A stretch of 24,008 nt of DNA from CAYLJV01 sp964554215 (GCA_964554215.1 CAZKND010000016.1:1-24008); one strand, 5' to 3'. Positions 7,089-14,933 are shown, numbered from the stretch's first letter. Translations and numbers: made by a program. Notes: generated by a model not told the origin, from the sequence alone.

Positions 7089-8012
7089 ATGAGCCTTCGA
7101 AACTTTTTTCGAGGAGCTATGCTAGGCACAGCCATAGGTGACGCCATTGGCAGGTCAAGAGAGAGCAGAGGTATCAGTAGTCAAGACGAGATAGAGCAGT
7201 TGGCCAAAGAGAAAGAATTGTTGAGATATACTGACGATACTCAGCAAATGGTAAGTTTAGCAGAGATGTTGGCTGAAAAGGGTGGATTCGACGGCAAATT
7301 CTTTGGAGAAAGACTGGTTGAAAACTTTAATCCTGCCAGGAGATATGGCCCCGGATCTACTAAGGTTATAAGAGCCATAGAAAGAGGGCAAAAGTGGAGT
7401 GAACCGGCTTCATCTCTTTACGGTGGTGAGGGGTCTTATGGCAACGGTTCTTCAATGCGTACAGCTCCAGTTGGGTTATTTTACCATGACCAATTAGACG
7501 GGTTAAAGTCTTTAGCTACTGATTGCAGTCGTATAACTCATATTCACAGATTGGGGATTGAGGGTTCTGTCTTGCAATCTTACTCTGTGGCTTTGGCAGT
7601 GAATAGGAAGAGCTCGTCGGAAATCGATACTTCGGCATTTTTAGAAGATATTAGACGGTATATAGATGAGGAAGAGTATTTAGAAAAGTTAGATAAAATT
7701 GGAGAATTATTGGATGGGAATCCGAAGAAAGAGGAAGTGATAAACAAATTAGGAAATGGTTTTGAGGCTCTTCATTCTGTTCCTACCGCTCTGTACTCCT
7801 TTTTGTCTGAGAGTAATAGTTTTGAGGATTCTGTTACTTACGCTGTGAGTTTAGGTGGTGACGCTGATACTATAGGTGCAATGACAGGAGCTATAAGTGG
7901 GGCTTATTTTGGGTTTGAGGCAATTCCTTCTAGTTGGTTAGAAAAGTTGGAGGATAAAAAGTATATCATCGATTTAGCTGATAGCTTATTGGAGTCTAGA
8001 GAAAAAAATTAA
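7089..8012 (+). CDS. ADP-ribosylglycohydrolase (DraG/ARH3-like)
   Basis: Predicted to remove ADP-ribose from proteins or nucleic acids using two Mg2+ ions. With the ATG at 7089 it has 307 residues, normal for the family. The metal-binding and fold motifs are all present: GAMLGTAIGDAIGR (9-22), YTDDTQ (47-52), the NGSSMRTAPVGLF stretch, THIHRLGIEG, and GGDADTIGAMTGAISGAYFG starting at residue 256. An in-frame TTG at 7077 exists, but the ATG at 7089 has a GAGG ribosome-binding site (7079-7082) at good spacing and lies one base after the previous stop. Its neighbours are the unknown 231-residue gene and, divergently, the SMC-like operon, so a role in reversing ADP-ribosylation during DNA damage handling is a reasonable but unproven idea. 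Confidence 0.9.
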   Translation: MSLRNFFRGAMLGTAIGDAIGRSRESRGISSQDEIEQLAKEKELLRYTDDTQQMVSLAEMLAEKGGFDGKFFGERLVENFNPARRYGPGSTKVIRAIERGQKWSEPASSLYGGEGSYGNGSSMRTAPVGLFYHDQLDGLKSLATDCSRITHIHRLGIEGSVLQSYSVALAVNRKSSSEIDTSAFLEDIRRYIDEEEYLEKLDKIGELLDGNPKKEEVINKLGNGFEALHSVPTALYSFLSESNSFEDSVTYAVSLGGDADTIGAMTGAISGAYFGFEAIPSSWLEKLEDKKYIIDLADSLLESREKN

Positions 8013-8018
8013 TATTTT

Positions 8019-8723
8019 CTAGGATCTGTGTGTGTTTTTTAAATCATCTTTTGAAGTATTAGTAGGGTACGTTTCCTTCTGATCTCTTTTTGATTGTTTT
8101 AATTTTTCCACGTTTTTTGGGGGTTTTTTGTTTAATTTTAGATATCTTTGCATTTTTCTGACGAAGCGCTTTGTGATTACTTGTGGCGGATCTTCTAGAT
8201 TTAGTAAACCTCTCTCTATTTCGGAATGGTTGGGATTTATTGTTAGGGCATCTAAAGCGCTTTCTTCTAATCGGATATTTTTTGTTTGAAAGAGTCTTGG
8301 AAGATTATCTCTTAGTTCGAATATGGATTCGATTCGTTTTCTTTCTCTGTCTAGGAACAATAGTTCGAAAGGTTGATTTTTTACAAGTTTTTCTCGAGTG
8401 AGTATGTCTTTTCTATTTTTTTCTCTGTCTTCTATCACAAGATAAGAGTGTATAGTTTTGGAGTGAGTGCTTTGACTTTTTGGATATACTGATTGTTCTA
8501 GCTTTAAGCTTTTGATGGCTTCTTCTATATTCTTGGTCTTTTTAATGAATTTGAATAGCGAGGTTTCATTTTCGTTCTTGATTACTAAATCTATGAATCC
8601 CACTATACCTTGATGGAAATAAGGTACCCAAATTTCGTAGTTTTCGGATTGGTCTTGTAATTCGATGAATGACTCAATGAGTTCAGAATTATTTTTTTTC
8701 AGTTTCTTTTGTATTTTTTTCAT
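8019..8723 (-). CDS. Unknown protein with a possible degenerate PD-(D/E)xK nuclease-like domain
   Basis: A 234-residue, basic protein. The N-terminal third has a GFIDLVI strand (42-48) followed by TSLFKFIKKTKN (54-65) and a long helix. This resembles the layout of RecB-like PD-(D/E)xK domains (GxxDLxx ... (E/Q)xK ... helix), but the expected acidic residue in the second strand is not seen. The C-terminal half has no recognisable domain and ends in a Lys/Thr/Ser-rich tail, probably disordered. An AAGGA ribosome-binding site precedes the ATG, and a TATA-like TGATTTAAAGG lies upstream (8750-8760). The gene is convergent with the ADP-ribosylglycohydrolase, 6 bp apart. Most likely a DNA-associated accessory protein; activity is doubtful. 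Confidence 0.6.
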   Translation of the reverse strand: MKKIQKKLKKNNSELIESFIELQDQSENYEIWVPYFHQGIVGFIDLVIKNENETSLFKFIKKTKNIEEAIKSLKLEQSVYPKSQSTHSKTIHSYLVIEDREKNRKDILTREKLVKNQPFELLFLDRERKRIESIFELRDNLPRLFQTKNIRLEESALDALTINPNHSEIERGLLNLEDPPQVITKRFVRKMQRYLKLNKKPPKNVEKLKQSKRDQKETYPTNTSKDDLKNTHRS

Positions 8724-8919
8724 TGTCCTTATGTCTAATTTTTTGAGCTTCCTTTAAATCAGTCAGTAATCTATTGAGGTGTGAATAGTAGTAGGAATAT
8801 AATTGACTGGGAGTATTTCATTATACATTTTTGGATATTGATAATCTTCTTTATGTCTTTAATTAAATTAAAGGAATTTATTGAATTTATTGTTTTATAA
8901 TGGTTATCTTTTGCGTTTT

Positions 8920-9063
8920 TCAGACCCATTCCAAGCCTAAATCTGTGGATTTTGTATTTTTTTCCTTTAATTCTTCCTCCATAACTTCGTAGTGTTTTTG
9001 GCACCACCAAAACCCTTGGGCAAGTTCTGTACCCTCTCTGTCACAAACACAGCATTTTGGCAA
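8920..9063 (-). CDS. 47-residue zinc-finger protein with TTG start
   Basis: A short gene read directly from the minus strand. It encodes a 47-residue protein beginning (M)PKCCVCDREGTELAQGFWW, followed by CQKHYE and an acidic-basic helix. Cys4-x2-Cys7 and Cys21-x2-His24 form a likely single zinc site, and Trp19-Trp20 just before the second pair are typical packing residues of small zinc fingers. The start must be the TTG at 9063: an in-frame TAA lies two codons upstream, and a strong GAGGTGA ribosome-binding site sits 9 nt before it. An A+T-rich TATA-like stretch (about 9104-9118) lies further upstream. Function unknown; it may be a regulator or an RNA/DNA-binding accessory protein. Confidence 0.65.
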   Translation of the reverse strand: MPKCCVCDREGTELAQGFWWCQKHYEVMEEELKEKNTKSTDLGLEWV

Positions 9064-9222
9064 AACTTAGATTCACCTCGCCCCATTTCAGGTTAGAATT
9101 GTGAAATAAAAATATTTTACATCTACTTCCGATTTTCTTCCGATAGAAAAATAAAGAGTGATTTGATTTTCAACGTTTTTGAGTAATTAGGATTCTAATA
9201 ATTGGAAAAGGAAATAATTAAT

Positions 9223-9558
9223 ATGTCCGAATGCCCCCGGTGTGGAAGAGAATTTGGTGAGGGTGAAGAAATCTGCTCGTCCTGTGGATTGGAACTGTTT
9301 GGAGAAGAGGCTAAGAAAATAATCAGATTAAATGATTATGATAGTAGGATAAGGCAGATTAGTGCGATTTTTCTTCTAGCAATGTTTGGAATTTGGCTTA
9401 TTCCATTTAGAAATATTAAACTCGTTTTAGCGATTATTTCATTTCTTATACTTCCGGTTTTGATTTTTTACTACATTTGGAGGAGGAAGAAGTTGAGAAG
9501 AGAATTAGATAGAGGAGATACTGATTTTGAAGTAAATTTTTCCGAGGTTTCTGATTAA
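9223..9558 (+). CDS. Zinc-ribbon membrane protein, 111 residues
   Basis: Small membrane protein with an N-terminal zinc ribbon (SECPRCGREF then EEICSSCGLEL; two CxxC pairs near residues 4-7 and 18-21), a charged linker, and two hydrophobic segments (about residues 48-63 and 66-86) forming a helical hairpin. A basic patch RRKKLRRE follows on what should be the cytoplasmic side. I chose the ATG at 9223 rather than an in-frame TTG at 9202 because it leads straight into the zinc ribbon. Such zinc-ribbon/two-TM proteins are common in archaea and their role is unknown. A hairpin terminator follows about 22 bp after the stop. Confidence 0.75.
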   Translation: MSECPRCGREFGEGEEICSSCGLELFGEEAKKIIRLNDYDSRIRQISAIFLLAMFGIWLIPFRNIKLVLAIISFLILPVLIFYYIWRRKKLRRELDRGDTDFEVNFSEVSD

Positions 9559-9580
9559 GGTATTATCTGATTAGGCCCTT

Positions 9581-9611
9581 TTCTCAAATATTTGCCTTTT
9601 GAGAAGTTTTT
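9581..9611 (+). terminator. Hairpin plus T-tract after the zinc-ribbon membrane protein gene
   Basis: A perfect 8-bp inverted repeat, TTCTCAAA (9581-9588) and TTTGAGAA (9598-9605), with a 9-nt loop is followed by five Ts (9607-9611). It lies just after the stop at 9558, which suits transcription termination on the plus strand. Confidence 0.5.
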
Positions 9612-9747
9612 CTCCGTTATCTTAGCTAGTAATAGTGAAGCTTCGAATTTCTTTGGATTTCCAACCGGTTGAAAATTTGTTTGATCATCCTAGCGAAATC
9701 AAATTAATTTAATAGTAATTATCTACAAATATTATTTGAAAATTTAG

Positions 9748-11034
9748 GTGGATTATTTGTCATTTCAGTATGTATGTCAGTCTTGCGATGCGGTAAGAAA
9801 ACCATCTAAAAGATTAGATGAAGAGAAATGTTGGATTTGTGGTCAGCCTCTTGAACCTCATTATATATGCCTTTGTGGTGAGAAAATTCCTTATGAAGAT
9901 TTGTTGAGGAATTCTCATTGTCCCAATTGTCATAAAGAGTTGCCTAGCGTAGACCTAGCTAGAAACGAGCGTGGAAGTGCGACCATGACGAATGATAAAC
10001 TTGCGATCAGCGTTAAAGAAGAAACATCGATTAATGTTATCAAGAATATAGAAAACGTTAATCTTGAAGTTAATGGAGATTCTCTAGCGCAAGTTGAGGA
10101 TCCATCTTTTGCTGAATTTTCTTCGGTGACCGGTTACGAAAAGGAAGAGAAAACGGTCAGTTTGGACTTCGGAATGGAACAAGAATCTGAATTTTCGAAT
10201 ATGAGAAGAGTAAAAGGCAAATCCCAAAATCTTGAAATTCTGAGGTCCTTTTTAGGAGGAGAGAACGGAAAGGAGGGTGGTGCTGAGATTTCAAGAGGGG
10301 CGAAGAAACGATTTAGAGAAGTTCTTTCAGCTCTTTCTCAGGATGGAGCTTTGAAGATTTTAACTGCTGCAGAGTCGGAGCTTCGGTCAAAAAGGAAAGT
10401 TTGGGAGGAGTTTGGCTTATCTAAGAAGCAATACTATTCTAGGTTGAGGCTTTTGAGAGATCTGAATCTTATAAGCAAGAAAGGCGATGCTTATGTCTTA
10501 ACAGAATTTGGAAGTGAAATTGTTGAATCTTTATCGGATTTAGGATTTACTGTGGCGGATTTTGAGGGTGAAACTATTCATAAGGAAAAGGAGGATTATT
10601 CAAAGAGTATTTCGACATATGATGGATTTATTGATGAGATAGTTGATACGATAAGGGATGCGGAAGAAGAAATAAGATTTGCTGATATTCTGGCTGATCG
10701 CAGAATATTAAAGGAATTATTGGATTGCGGTGATGGAATAGAGTTTAAGGCAATTTTGTCTGAAAGGGAGTTTTTAGAGGTTAAACAGATTATGAAAAAT
10801 TTTCCGGATGATGAGATTGATGAATTGAAAAGTTTGCTTAGCGGTTCCTTTAGAAAGTATAGTAATCTTCCCTATGGATTTGTTTTGAGGGATGATGAAG
10901 AGACAATTGTTGAGATGAGAAATATTTTACATTCAAAGAACTTCCATCAGGGCTTTTGTACATGGAGTCGAGAAACATATCGGTCTTTTAAGAAAGTGTT
11001 CTCGACGATGTATAAAAATGAAAGTGAAAATTAG
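9748..11034 (+). CDS. Zinc-ribbon/winged-helix transcription regulator-like protein
   Basis: A 428-residue protein with three parts. Residues 10-61 hold eight cysteines (C10-x2-C13, C28-x2-C31, C41-x-C43, C58-x2-C61), probably two treble-clef or ribbon zinc sites. Residues about 65-180 are polar and probably disordered. Residues about 193-262 form an ArsR-like winged helix: LSQDGALKILTA, helix-turn-helix EFGLSKKQYYSRLRLLRDLN and wing SKKGDAYVLTEFG. The remainder (290-425) resembles the effector half of archaeal regulators with a phospholipase-D-like or FilR1-type fold (EEEIRFADI, LKELLDCGDGIEFKAIL, GFVLRDDEE), used for sensing rather than catalysis. The start is a GTG at 9748; no other start lies between it and the first Cys pair except a TTG at 9757. 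Probably a signal-responsive DNA-binding protein; the target is unknown. Confidence 0.72.
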   Translation: MDYLSFQYVCQSCDAVRKPSKRLDEEKCWICGQPLEPHYICLCGEKIPYEDLLRNSHCPNCHKELPSVDLARNERGSATMTNDKLAISVKEETSINVIKNIENVNLEVNGDSLAQVEDPSFAEFSSVTGYEKEEKTVSLDFGMEQESEFSNMRRVKGKSQNLEILRSFLGGENGKEGGAEISRGAKKRFREVLSALSQDGALKILTAAESELRSKRKVWEEFGLSKKQYYSRLRLLRDLNLISKKGDAYVLTEFGSEIVESLSDLGFTVADFEGETIHKEKEDYSKSISTYDGFIDEIVDTIRDAEEEIRFADILADRRILKELLDCGDGIEFKAILSEREFLEVKQIMKNFPDDEIDELKSLLSGSFRKYSNLPYGFVLRDDEETIVEMRNILHSKNFHQGFCTWSRETYRSFKKVFSTMYKNESEN

Positions 11035-11088
11035 ATTTTGAAGTTATCGGTTCTGATTATCGATATGTGAGAATTTTTCCTCTAGATC

Positions 11089-11120
11089 GGGAATGAACTC
11101 TATTCGTTCTCCTTTTTTTT
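11089..11120 (+). terminator. Hairpin plus T8 terminator after the regulator gene
   Basis: GAATGAA (11091-11097) pairs with TTCGTTC (11103-11109) around a 5-nt loop with one G-U pair, and the stem extends by two more pairs to 11089/11111. A run of eight Ts (11113-11120) follows. It lies 54 bp after the regulator stop and is a convincing plus-strand terminator. Confidence 0.6.
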
Positions 11121-11143
11121 CCAAAAGGGTCCTTAACGTTCAC

Positions 11144-11156
11144 TTTAGATATATAG
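11144..11156 (+). promoter_or_regulatory. TATA-like element before the small coiled-coil gene
   Basis: TTTAGATATATAG directly after the preceding terminator fits an archaeal TATA box. A start of transcription about 26 bp downstream would leave a leader of roughly 40 nt before the TTG at 11218. Confidence 0.4.
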
Positions 11157-11217
11157 AACTAGCATGATGGAAAATAAACATGAAAATTTTTGTCAGTTCG
11201 TAGGGTGTTGGTGAATC

Positions 11218-11466
11218 TTGAAAGGAACTGTTCCTCAAGGTCTAAAGGATGAATTGGAAAAGTTGGGGAAAGAAATTGAGAGGGTTAAGGAAGTGACAGA
11301 TGAGATAAATAAATTGACCACGGAGATTGACGATTTAGAGGATAGTAATATGATGAATATGGAGTTAGGAGATAGAAAAGAAAATTTGGATCGAAACCTT
11401 CAAAGAGTTGAAGGAGACTCACAAGGATCGACCAATAGAGGATTCACAGGAAGAACGGCTTTTTGA
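11218..11466 (+). CDS. Small coiled-coil protein, 82 residues, TTG start
   Basis: An acidic protein whose residues 8-65 form a heptad-like coiled coil (LKDELEKLGKEIERVKEVTD and onward), followed by a Gly/Ser/Arg tail ending FTGRTAF. I do not recognise it. The start is a TTG at 11218 after GGTGTTGGTGA, a plausible ribosome-binding region; there is no ATG before residue 45. A terminator and TATA-like element precede it, which supports a separate small gene. It could instead be a chance open frame, because only length and amphipathic pattern support it. Confidence 0.45.
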   Translation: MKGTVPQGLKDELEKLGKEIERVKEVTDEINKLTTEIDDLEDSNMMNMELGDRKENLDRNLQRVEGDSQGSTNRGFTGRTAF

Positions 11467-11560
11467 AATATTGTCTAACAATTTTTTCGGTTAGTTAGCC
11501 CTTCGGAAATTCTGGAATAACTTGAAAACCCGTTCGGACTAGATAGACTGGATAGATTAT

Positions 11561-12943
11561 TTAAGCTTTCTCCAGTTGAATATTGAAGCAGGCCCCATCT
11601 AGATCGGAGTCCTTGACTTCAATTTTGGCTTTGTTGTGTTTTGCGATTTCTCTAAGCATGTAGTATCGGACCCCTCCAATTCCACTTGTTTCCCCTGTGT
11701 AGATCTCTCCTGTGAATATTTTTTTGACTTCTTTAGGCAACTGTTTTCCATCATCTTCAATCCTCAATAAGATGTTTTCCTCTTTTTTCTCAGCAACAAT
11801 TCTGATTCTATTGCATTTTCCGAGCTGGATTCTTGTGATCAGAAGGTGTGTGAGGAGTGTATTTAGGGAGTAGTCCCCTCTCACTTTACTGATGTTTTTG
11901 GGATAGTCTTTTTCTATTTCAATCCCTTTTTCCTCAATCAAGTCTGAAATATTTTCTATAGCAGAATTCATATCTTTGGTAATATCTTTTTCATCGGTCC
12001 AGTCGGTTTCTTCTATTTCTTCAAGCTTTTTAGCCAGTGTTAAAATTTCATCTGCTTTTTTGCTTGATTTTATGCTTTTTTCTAAGTATTCTTCATGTTT
12101 TTTAGAAATGTCCAATTCATCTTTGAGAAGTTGTAAATATCCTTGAACGATTTGGTATTGGGCTCCAAGGTCCTGCCTTAGTAATGTATTTAAGAAGTCA
12201 TTTCTTTTCTTTGCTTTTTTAAGCCCTGTGATGTCTTTTGCGAAAGCAAATTCGTATTCTTCTCCTCTAAACTCTATGTAATGATTTGTTATCTCAACGG
12301 GGTAGACTTCGCCACTCTTTGTTTCGTGTTCGGATTCAAAAGTCATTGTTTTTTCTTCTTTAAGCTTCTCCCATCGTTCTTCTCTGATTTCCTCGCCATG
12401 ATCAGGATCTATATCCCAGACGTGCATATTTTTTAACTCTTCCCTGGAGTACTCCAGTCTGTTGCTAGTGGTTTCATTTGCATAGACAAACTTTCCTTCT
12501 GGAGTAATCCAGTAAACTTCAAGACTAGCGTGATTTAAGGAAAAATCAGTTAGATGTAGTTTTTCTTCCATCTCTTTTCGATTACTAATATCTCTAGCAA
12601 CGCTAAGGACAGCCGGTTTTCCTTGATAGGTAATAAGACTTGAGTTGATTTCTACAGGGATTTCTTTACCGTCTTTTGTTATGTGAACGGTTTCAAAGAC
12701 GAGAGTTTCTTCTTCCTCAACATCTTTAATTCTTTCTTTTACCTTTTCCGAATTTTTTGGACCGTCGATATCTTGAGGTTTCAAATCTAACAGTTCTTCT
12801 CTTGAATATCCTAACCGGTTTACGGCTTCGTCATTTACTGTTAGGAAGTTTCCTTCGAGGTCGTGTATAAAAACGGCATCTTTCATTCCGTTAATCAGTT
12901 CATTATATTCTTTTTTTTCAAAATTTTTTGCTTCCTCTCCCAT
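11561..12943 (-). CDS. PAS-PAS sensor protein with degenerate histidine-kinase core (pseudokinase-like)
   Basis: A 460-residue soluble sensor. PAS domain 1 spans about 13-125 (AVFIHDLEGNFLTVNDEA; ARDISNRKEME) and PAS domain 2 about 132-245 (VYWITPEGKFVYANE; AKDITGLKKAK). The dimerisation helix follows with LLRQDLGAQYQIVQGYLQLL (254-273). In active archaeal kinases this position reads LRHD, so the phosphoacceptor His is Gln257 here (codon CAG). The ATPase-like part is also weak: the N-box Asn is not visible in LLTHLLITRIQLG (363-375), the G1 box is DDGKQLP (397-403), while a G2-like GIGGVRYYMLREIAK (421-435) survives. No transmembrane segment and no response regulator are adjacent. Probably a signal-binding dimer that regulates partners without His phosphorylation, or a partner of a true kinase. 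Confidence 0.85.
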   Translation of the reverse strand: MGEEAKNFEKKEYNELINGMKDAVFIHDLEGNFLTVNDEAVNRLGYSREELLDLKPQDIDGPKNSEKVKERIKDVEEEETLVFETVHITKDGKEIPVEINSSLITYQGKPAVLSVARDISNRKEMEEKLHLTDFSLNHASLEVYWITPEGKFVYANETTSNRLEYSREELKNMHVWDIDPDHGEEIREERWEKLKEEKTMTFESEHETKSGEVYPVEITNHYIEFRGEEYEFAFAKDITGLKKAKKRNDFLNTLLRQDLGAQYQIVQGYLQLLKDELDISKKHEEYLEKSIKSSKKADEILTLAKKLEEIEETDWTDEKDITKDMNSAIENISDLIEEKGIEIEKDYPKNISKVRGDYSLNTLLTHLLITRIQLGKCNRIRIVAEKKEENILLRIEDDGKQLPKEVKKIFTGEIYTGETSGIGGVRYYMLREIAKHNKAKIEVKDSDLDGACFNIQLEKA

Positions 12944-13036
12944 TTTAGGCCCAATTAAAAAACGTGTTTATTCATTAATACCAATTACCATAAAATTTTG
13001 CTTTATGTGACTCTTTCTTTACTTGAAAAATTGATA

Positions 13037-13112
13037 TGGTGCGACCGGCGGGATTTGAACCCGCGTTACCGGCATGGCAAGCCGGTGTCTTAAGCCACTG
13101 GACTACGGTCGC
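13037..13112 (-). tRNA. tRNA-Gly (anticodon GCC) with encoded CCA
   Basis: On the minus strand the acceptor stem GCGACCG pairs fully with CGGTCGC, and the anticodon stem CCGGC/GCCGG encloses loop TTGCCAT, giving anticodon GCC (Gly). The T arm has the sequence CGGGT-TCAAATC-CCGCC with the expected TTCAAAT loop. The discriminator is A at 13040, and the next three bases (13039-13037) read CCA, so the 3' end is encoded. There is no intron. It lies alone between the pseudokinase gene and the pilus-type operon, on the same strand as both. Confidence 0.96.
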
Positions 13113-13136
13113 TCAGTTCTGTTAAACCTAATTCGG

Positions 13137-13148
13137 TAATTAAATTAA
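13137..13148 (-). promoter_or_regulatory. TATA box for the tRNA-Gly gene
   Basis: The minus strand reads TTAATTTAATTA, centred about 27-31 bp upstream of the tRNA 5' end at 13112. This is the usual distance for an archaeal TATA box. Confidence 0.5.
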
Positions 13149-13160
13149 GGTTTGTGGATT

Positions 13161-14933
13161 TTACACAGAGATTATTGATATTAGCTGTCCACCGATTATA
13201 AATCCAAATGTAAATACGGTCAAAGATATTGGCAAAGTCTTTGCGATGTTCATTCTTCTAATTACTTCATCGTTTCCTTGTTCGATTTTGACTATGTAAT
13301 CTGTTAGGATCAAAGTTAGGGCTATTATGTATATTCCTAATACTCCTAGAAATATGTGGGAAGATACTTGAACTCCTGCTCCGAAAAGAGGTAGTCCTTG
13401 AGTTTTATTTAGGAGTAATTGTTGTAGCCTTACAGTTATGGAGGCTATAAGTGGTGCGAAGAACAAGGTCACTGATTTCATTGAGTTTGCTATCTCTTGT
13501 AAACTTCTTCTGGCTTTTTTCTCTACCTTAGATAGTTTTTTCAGATGTTTACCTATTTGAGAGACGGCGTTTCCTGCGGCTTTCGGATTGTGGGACAGAA
13601 AGTTCACCATTATTTCAAAAGTAGTTCGGACCGTTTGGGATTCTACTTGTTTAAGACTACCTTGAGTAGGGTCGAAAAGAGAATTTTTAAGGTTCATCCC
13701 TCCGGCTCTCAAATTTTTGGAAGTTTTTCTCAATATTTTGGATATTTCACTTCCTTCCGTTATCTTTGCAGTCATCTGAAATGCTTTTTCAGGGGGGTGT
13801 CCGCTTTTTAATTGGCTTGCTAACTGTGTTAGAGAGGCGCTGAACTCTTTTTCGAGTTTCTTGTTTTTTTCTCTAATCTCATAAGCTTTCTTAGAACTAA
13901 GGTAGCAAAAAACGGAGATTCCACCACCTATACTCCATAGGATTAACAATATCAAAAGACTGTTTGGAACTTTCAGTAATAGCCCCACTATAATTGGTGA
14001 GGAGAGTGTTAGGAATGTGATGCTGTAAGTTTGTGTTTTTTTGTAATGAAAATTTGTTTTAGGATTTGAGAACGTTACAGGTCTCTTGCTCAATGTCTTT
14101 TTCTGAAGGCCGAATACTCCGATTGGGATTATAAAGCAATAGAGCAAACCTATCTCAAGACCGGTTATTTTCATTCCGGTAGAGGAAATAATGGGGAGAA
14201 CTGCCAGAAGAACCAACGGTAGCAGAACTCCGACCCCATAGATAACTGTCGTAGGGAGTTGGAGACCGGAAGCGAACGATTCCACTTTGTCCTGTATCTC
14301 TTCAAAACATATTTTTACAGACCTATTGAGTATATTTTTCCTACTTTCATATTTCTGCTCTGATATTGAACTTTTAATCAAATCTATTGACCTTTTGATA
14401 CCTTCGTCTTCATCGTCTAACTTATTGCCGAATTCGGTGAGCGCATCTTCAACGCTGTTGTTGTTGGCTAAATATGTTTTCCAAAGCTCTCTGTGAAGAT
14501 CTTTTCCAAAATTTTCTTTTTTGTTGGTCAATAAAGTGATGGCGTTTTCAAGATTGGGATTAAATCTTAGTGCAGCTGAGAGATAGCAGATGAGCTGAGG
14601 AATTCTTCCGAGACTAGTGCTCTTACCTTTTTCAGCTTTCCATTTTGGATACCATCCTATTGCGTAATAGAGGAATAACGGACTCGGCCCTAAGATTATC
14701 AAAATCATTATGGAGAAACGGGTCATGAACATCCCTATTAGGACTATCAGTATCGTTAGGGACGCTAAAATCGCGGCCAGATAGGCTGAGGCCACTACCT
14801 CTTTTTCCGATAGGTCCAGTTCGGTCTTTTTCAAGTTTTCGCAAAGCTCTTTTGAAGGGGTTTGGACCTCTTTTAGGCTTTCAAACTTACCTCCCAATTT
14901 ACAGAACCGGAGGTAAAATTTGTCAAAGTCCAT
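13161..14933 (-). CDS. TadC/GspF-type membrane platform protein of a type IV pilus-like machine
   Basis: Polytopic membrane protein of about 590 residues, the inner-membrane platform that works with the adjacent ATPase to assemble type IV pilus-like filaments or secrete proteins. Two T2SSF-type repeats are visible, each with a cytosolic helical part flanked by membrane segments. About eight or nine hydrophobic segments are seen, for example LAAILASLTILIVLIGMF, VLLPLVLLAVLPII, FFAPLIASITV and SLTVFTFGFIIGGQLI near the end. An upstream in-frame start at 14963 exists, but the ATG at 14933 overlaps the ATPase stop as TAATG and is preceded by GGGTGGAA, so I prefer it. Last gene of a five-gene operon; the tRNA follows. 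Confidence 0.85.
   Translation of the reverse strand: MDFDKFYLRFCKLGGKFESLKEVQTPSKELCENLKKTELDLSEKEVVASAYLAAILASLTILIVLIGMFMTRFSIMILIILGPSPLFLYYAIGWYPKWKAEKGKSTSLGRIPQLICYLSAALRFNPNLENAITLLTNKKENFGKDLHRELWKTYLANNNSVEDALTEFGNKLDDEDEGIKRSIDLIKSSISEQKYESRKNILNRSVKICFEEIQDKVESFASGLQLPTTVIYGVGVLLPLVLLAVLPIISSTGMKITGLEIGLLYCFIIPIGVFGLQKKTLSKRPVTFSNPKTNFHYKKTQTYSITFLTLSSPIIVGLLLKVPNSLLILLILWSIGGGISVFCYLSSKKAYEIREKNKKLEKEFSASLTQLASQLKSGHPPEKAFQMTAKITEGSEISKILRKTSKNLRAGGMNLKNSLFDPTQGSLKQVESQTVRTTFEIMVNFLSHNPKAAGNAVSQIGKHLKKLSKVEKKARRSLQEIANSMKSVTLFFAPLIASITVRLQQLLLNKTQGLPLFGAGVQVSSHIFLGVLGIYIIALTLILTDYIVKIEQGNDEVIRRMNIAKTLPISLTVFTFGFIIGGQLISIISV

Noticed and set aside
8771..9010. 79-codon minus-strand open frame
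   Set aside because: It overlaps the 47-residue zinc-finger gene in another frame, has low-complexity Ile/Lys/Asn-rich content and no ribosome-binding site, whereas the zinc-finger frame has all expected signals.
11476..11500. CTAAC/GTTAG inverted repeat with a T-rich loop
   Set aside because: The stem is only 5 bp and the Ts are in the loop rather than after the stem, so I do not call it a terminator.
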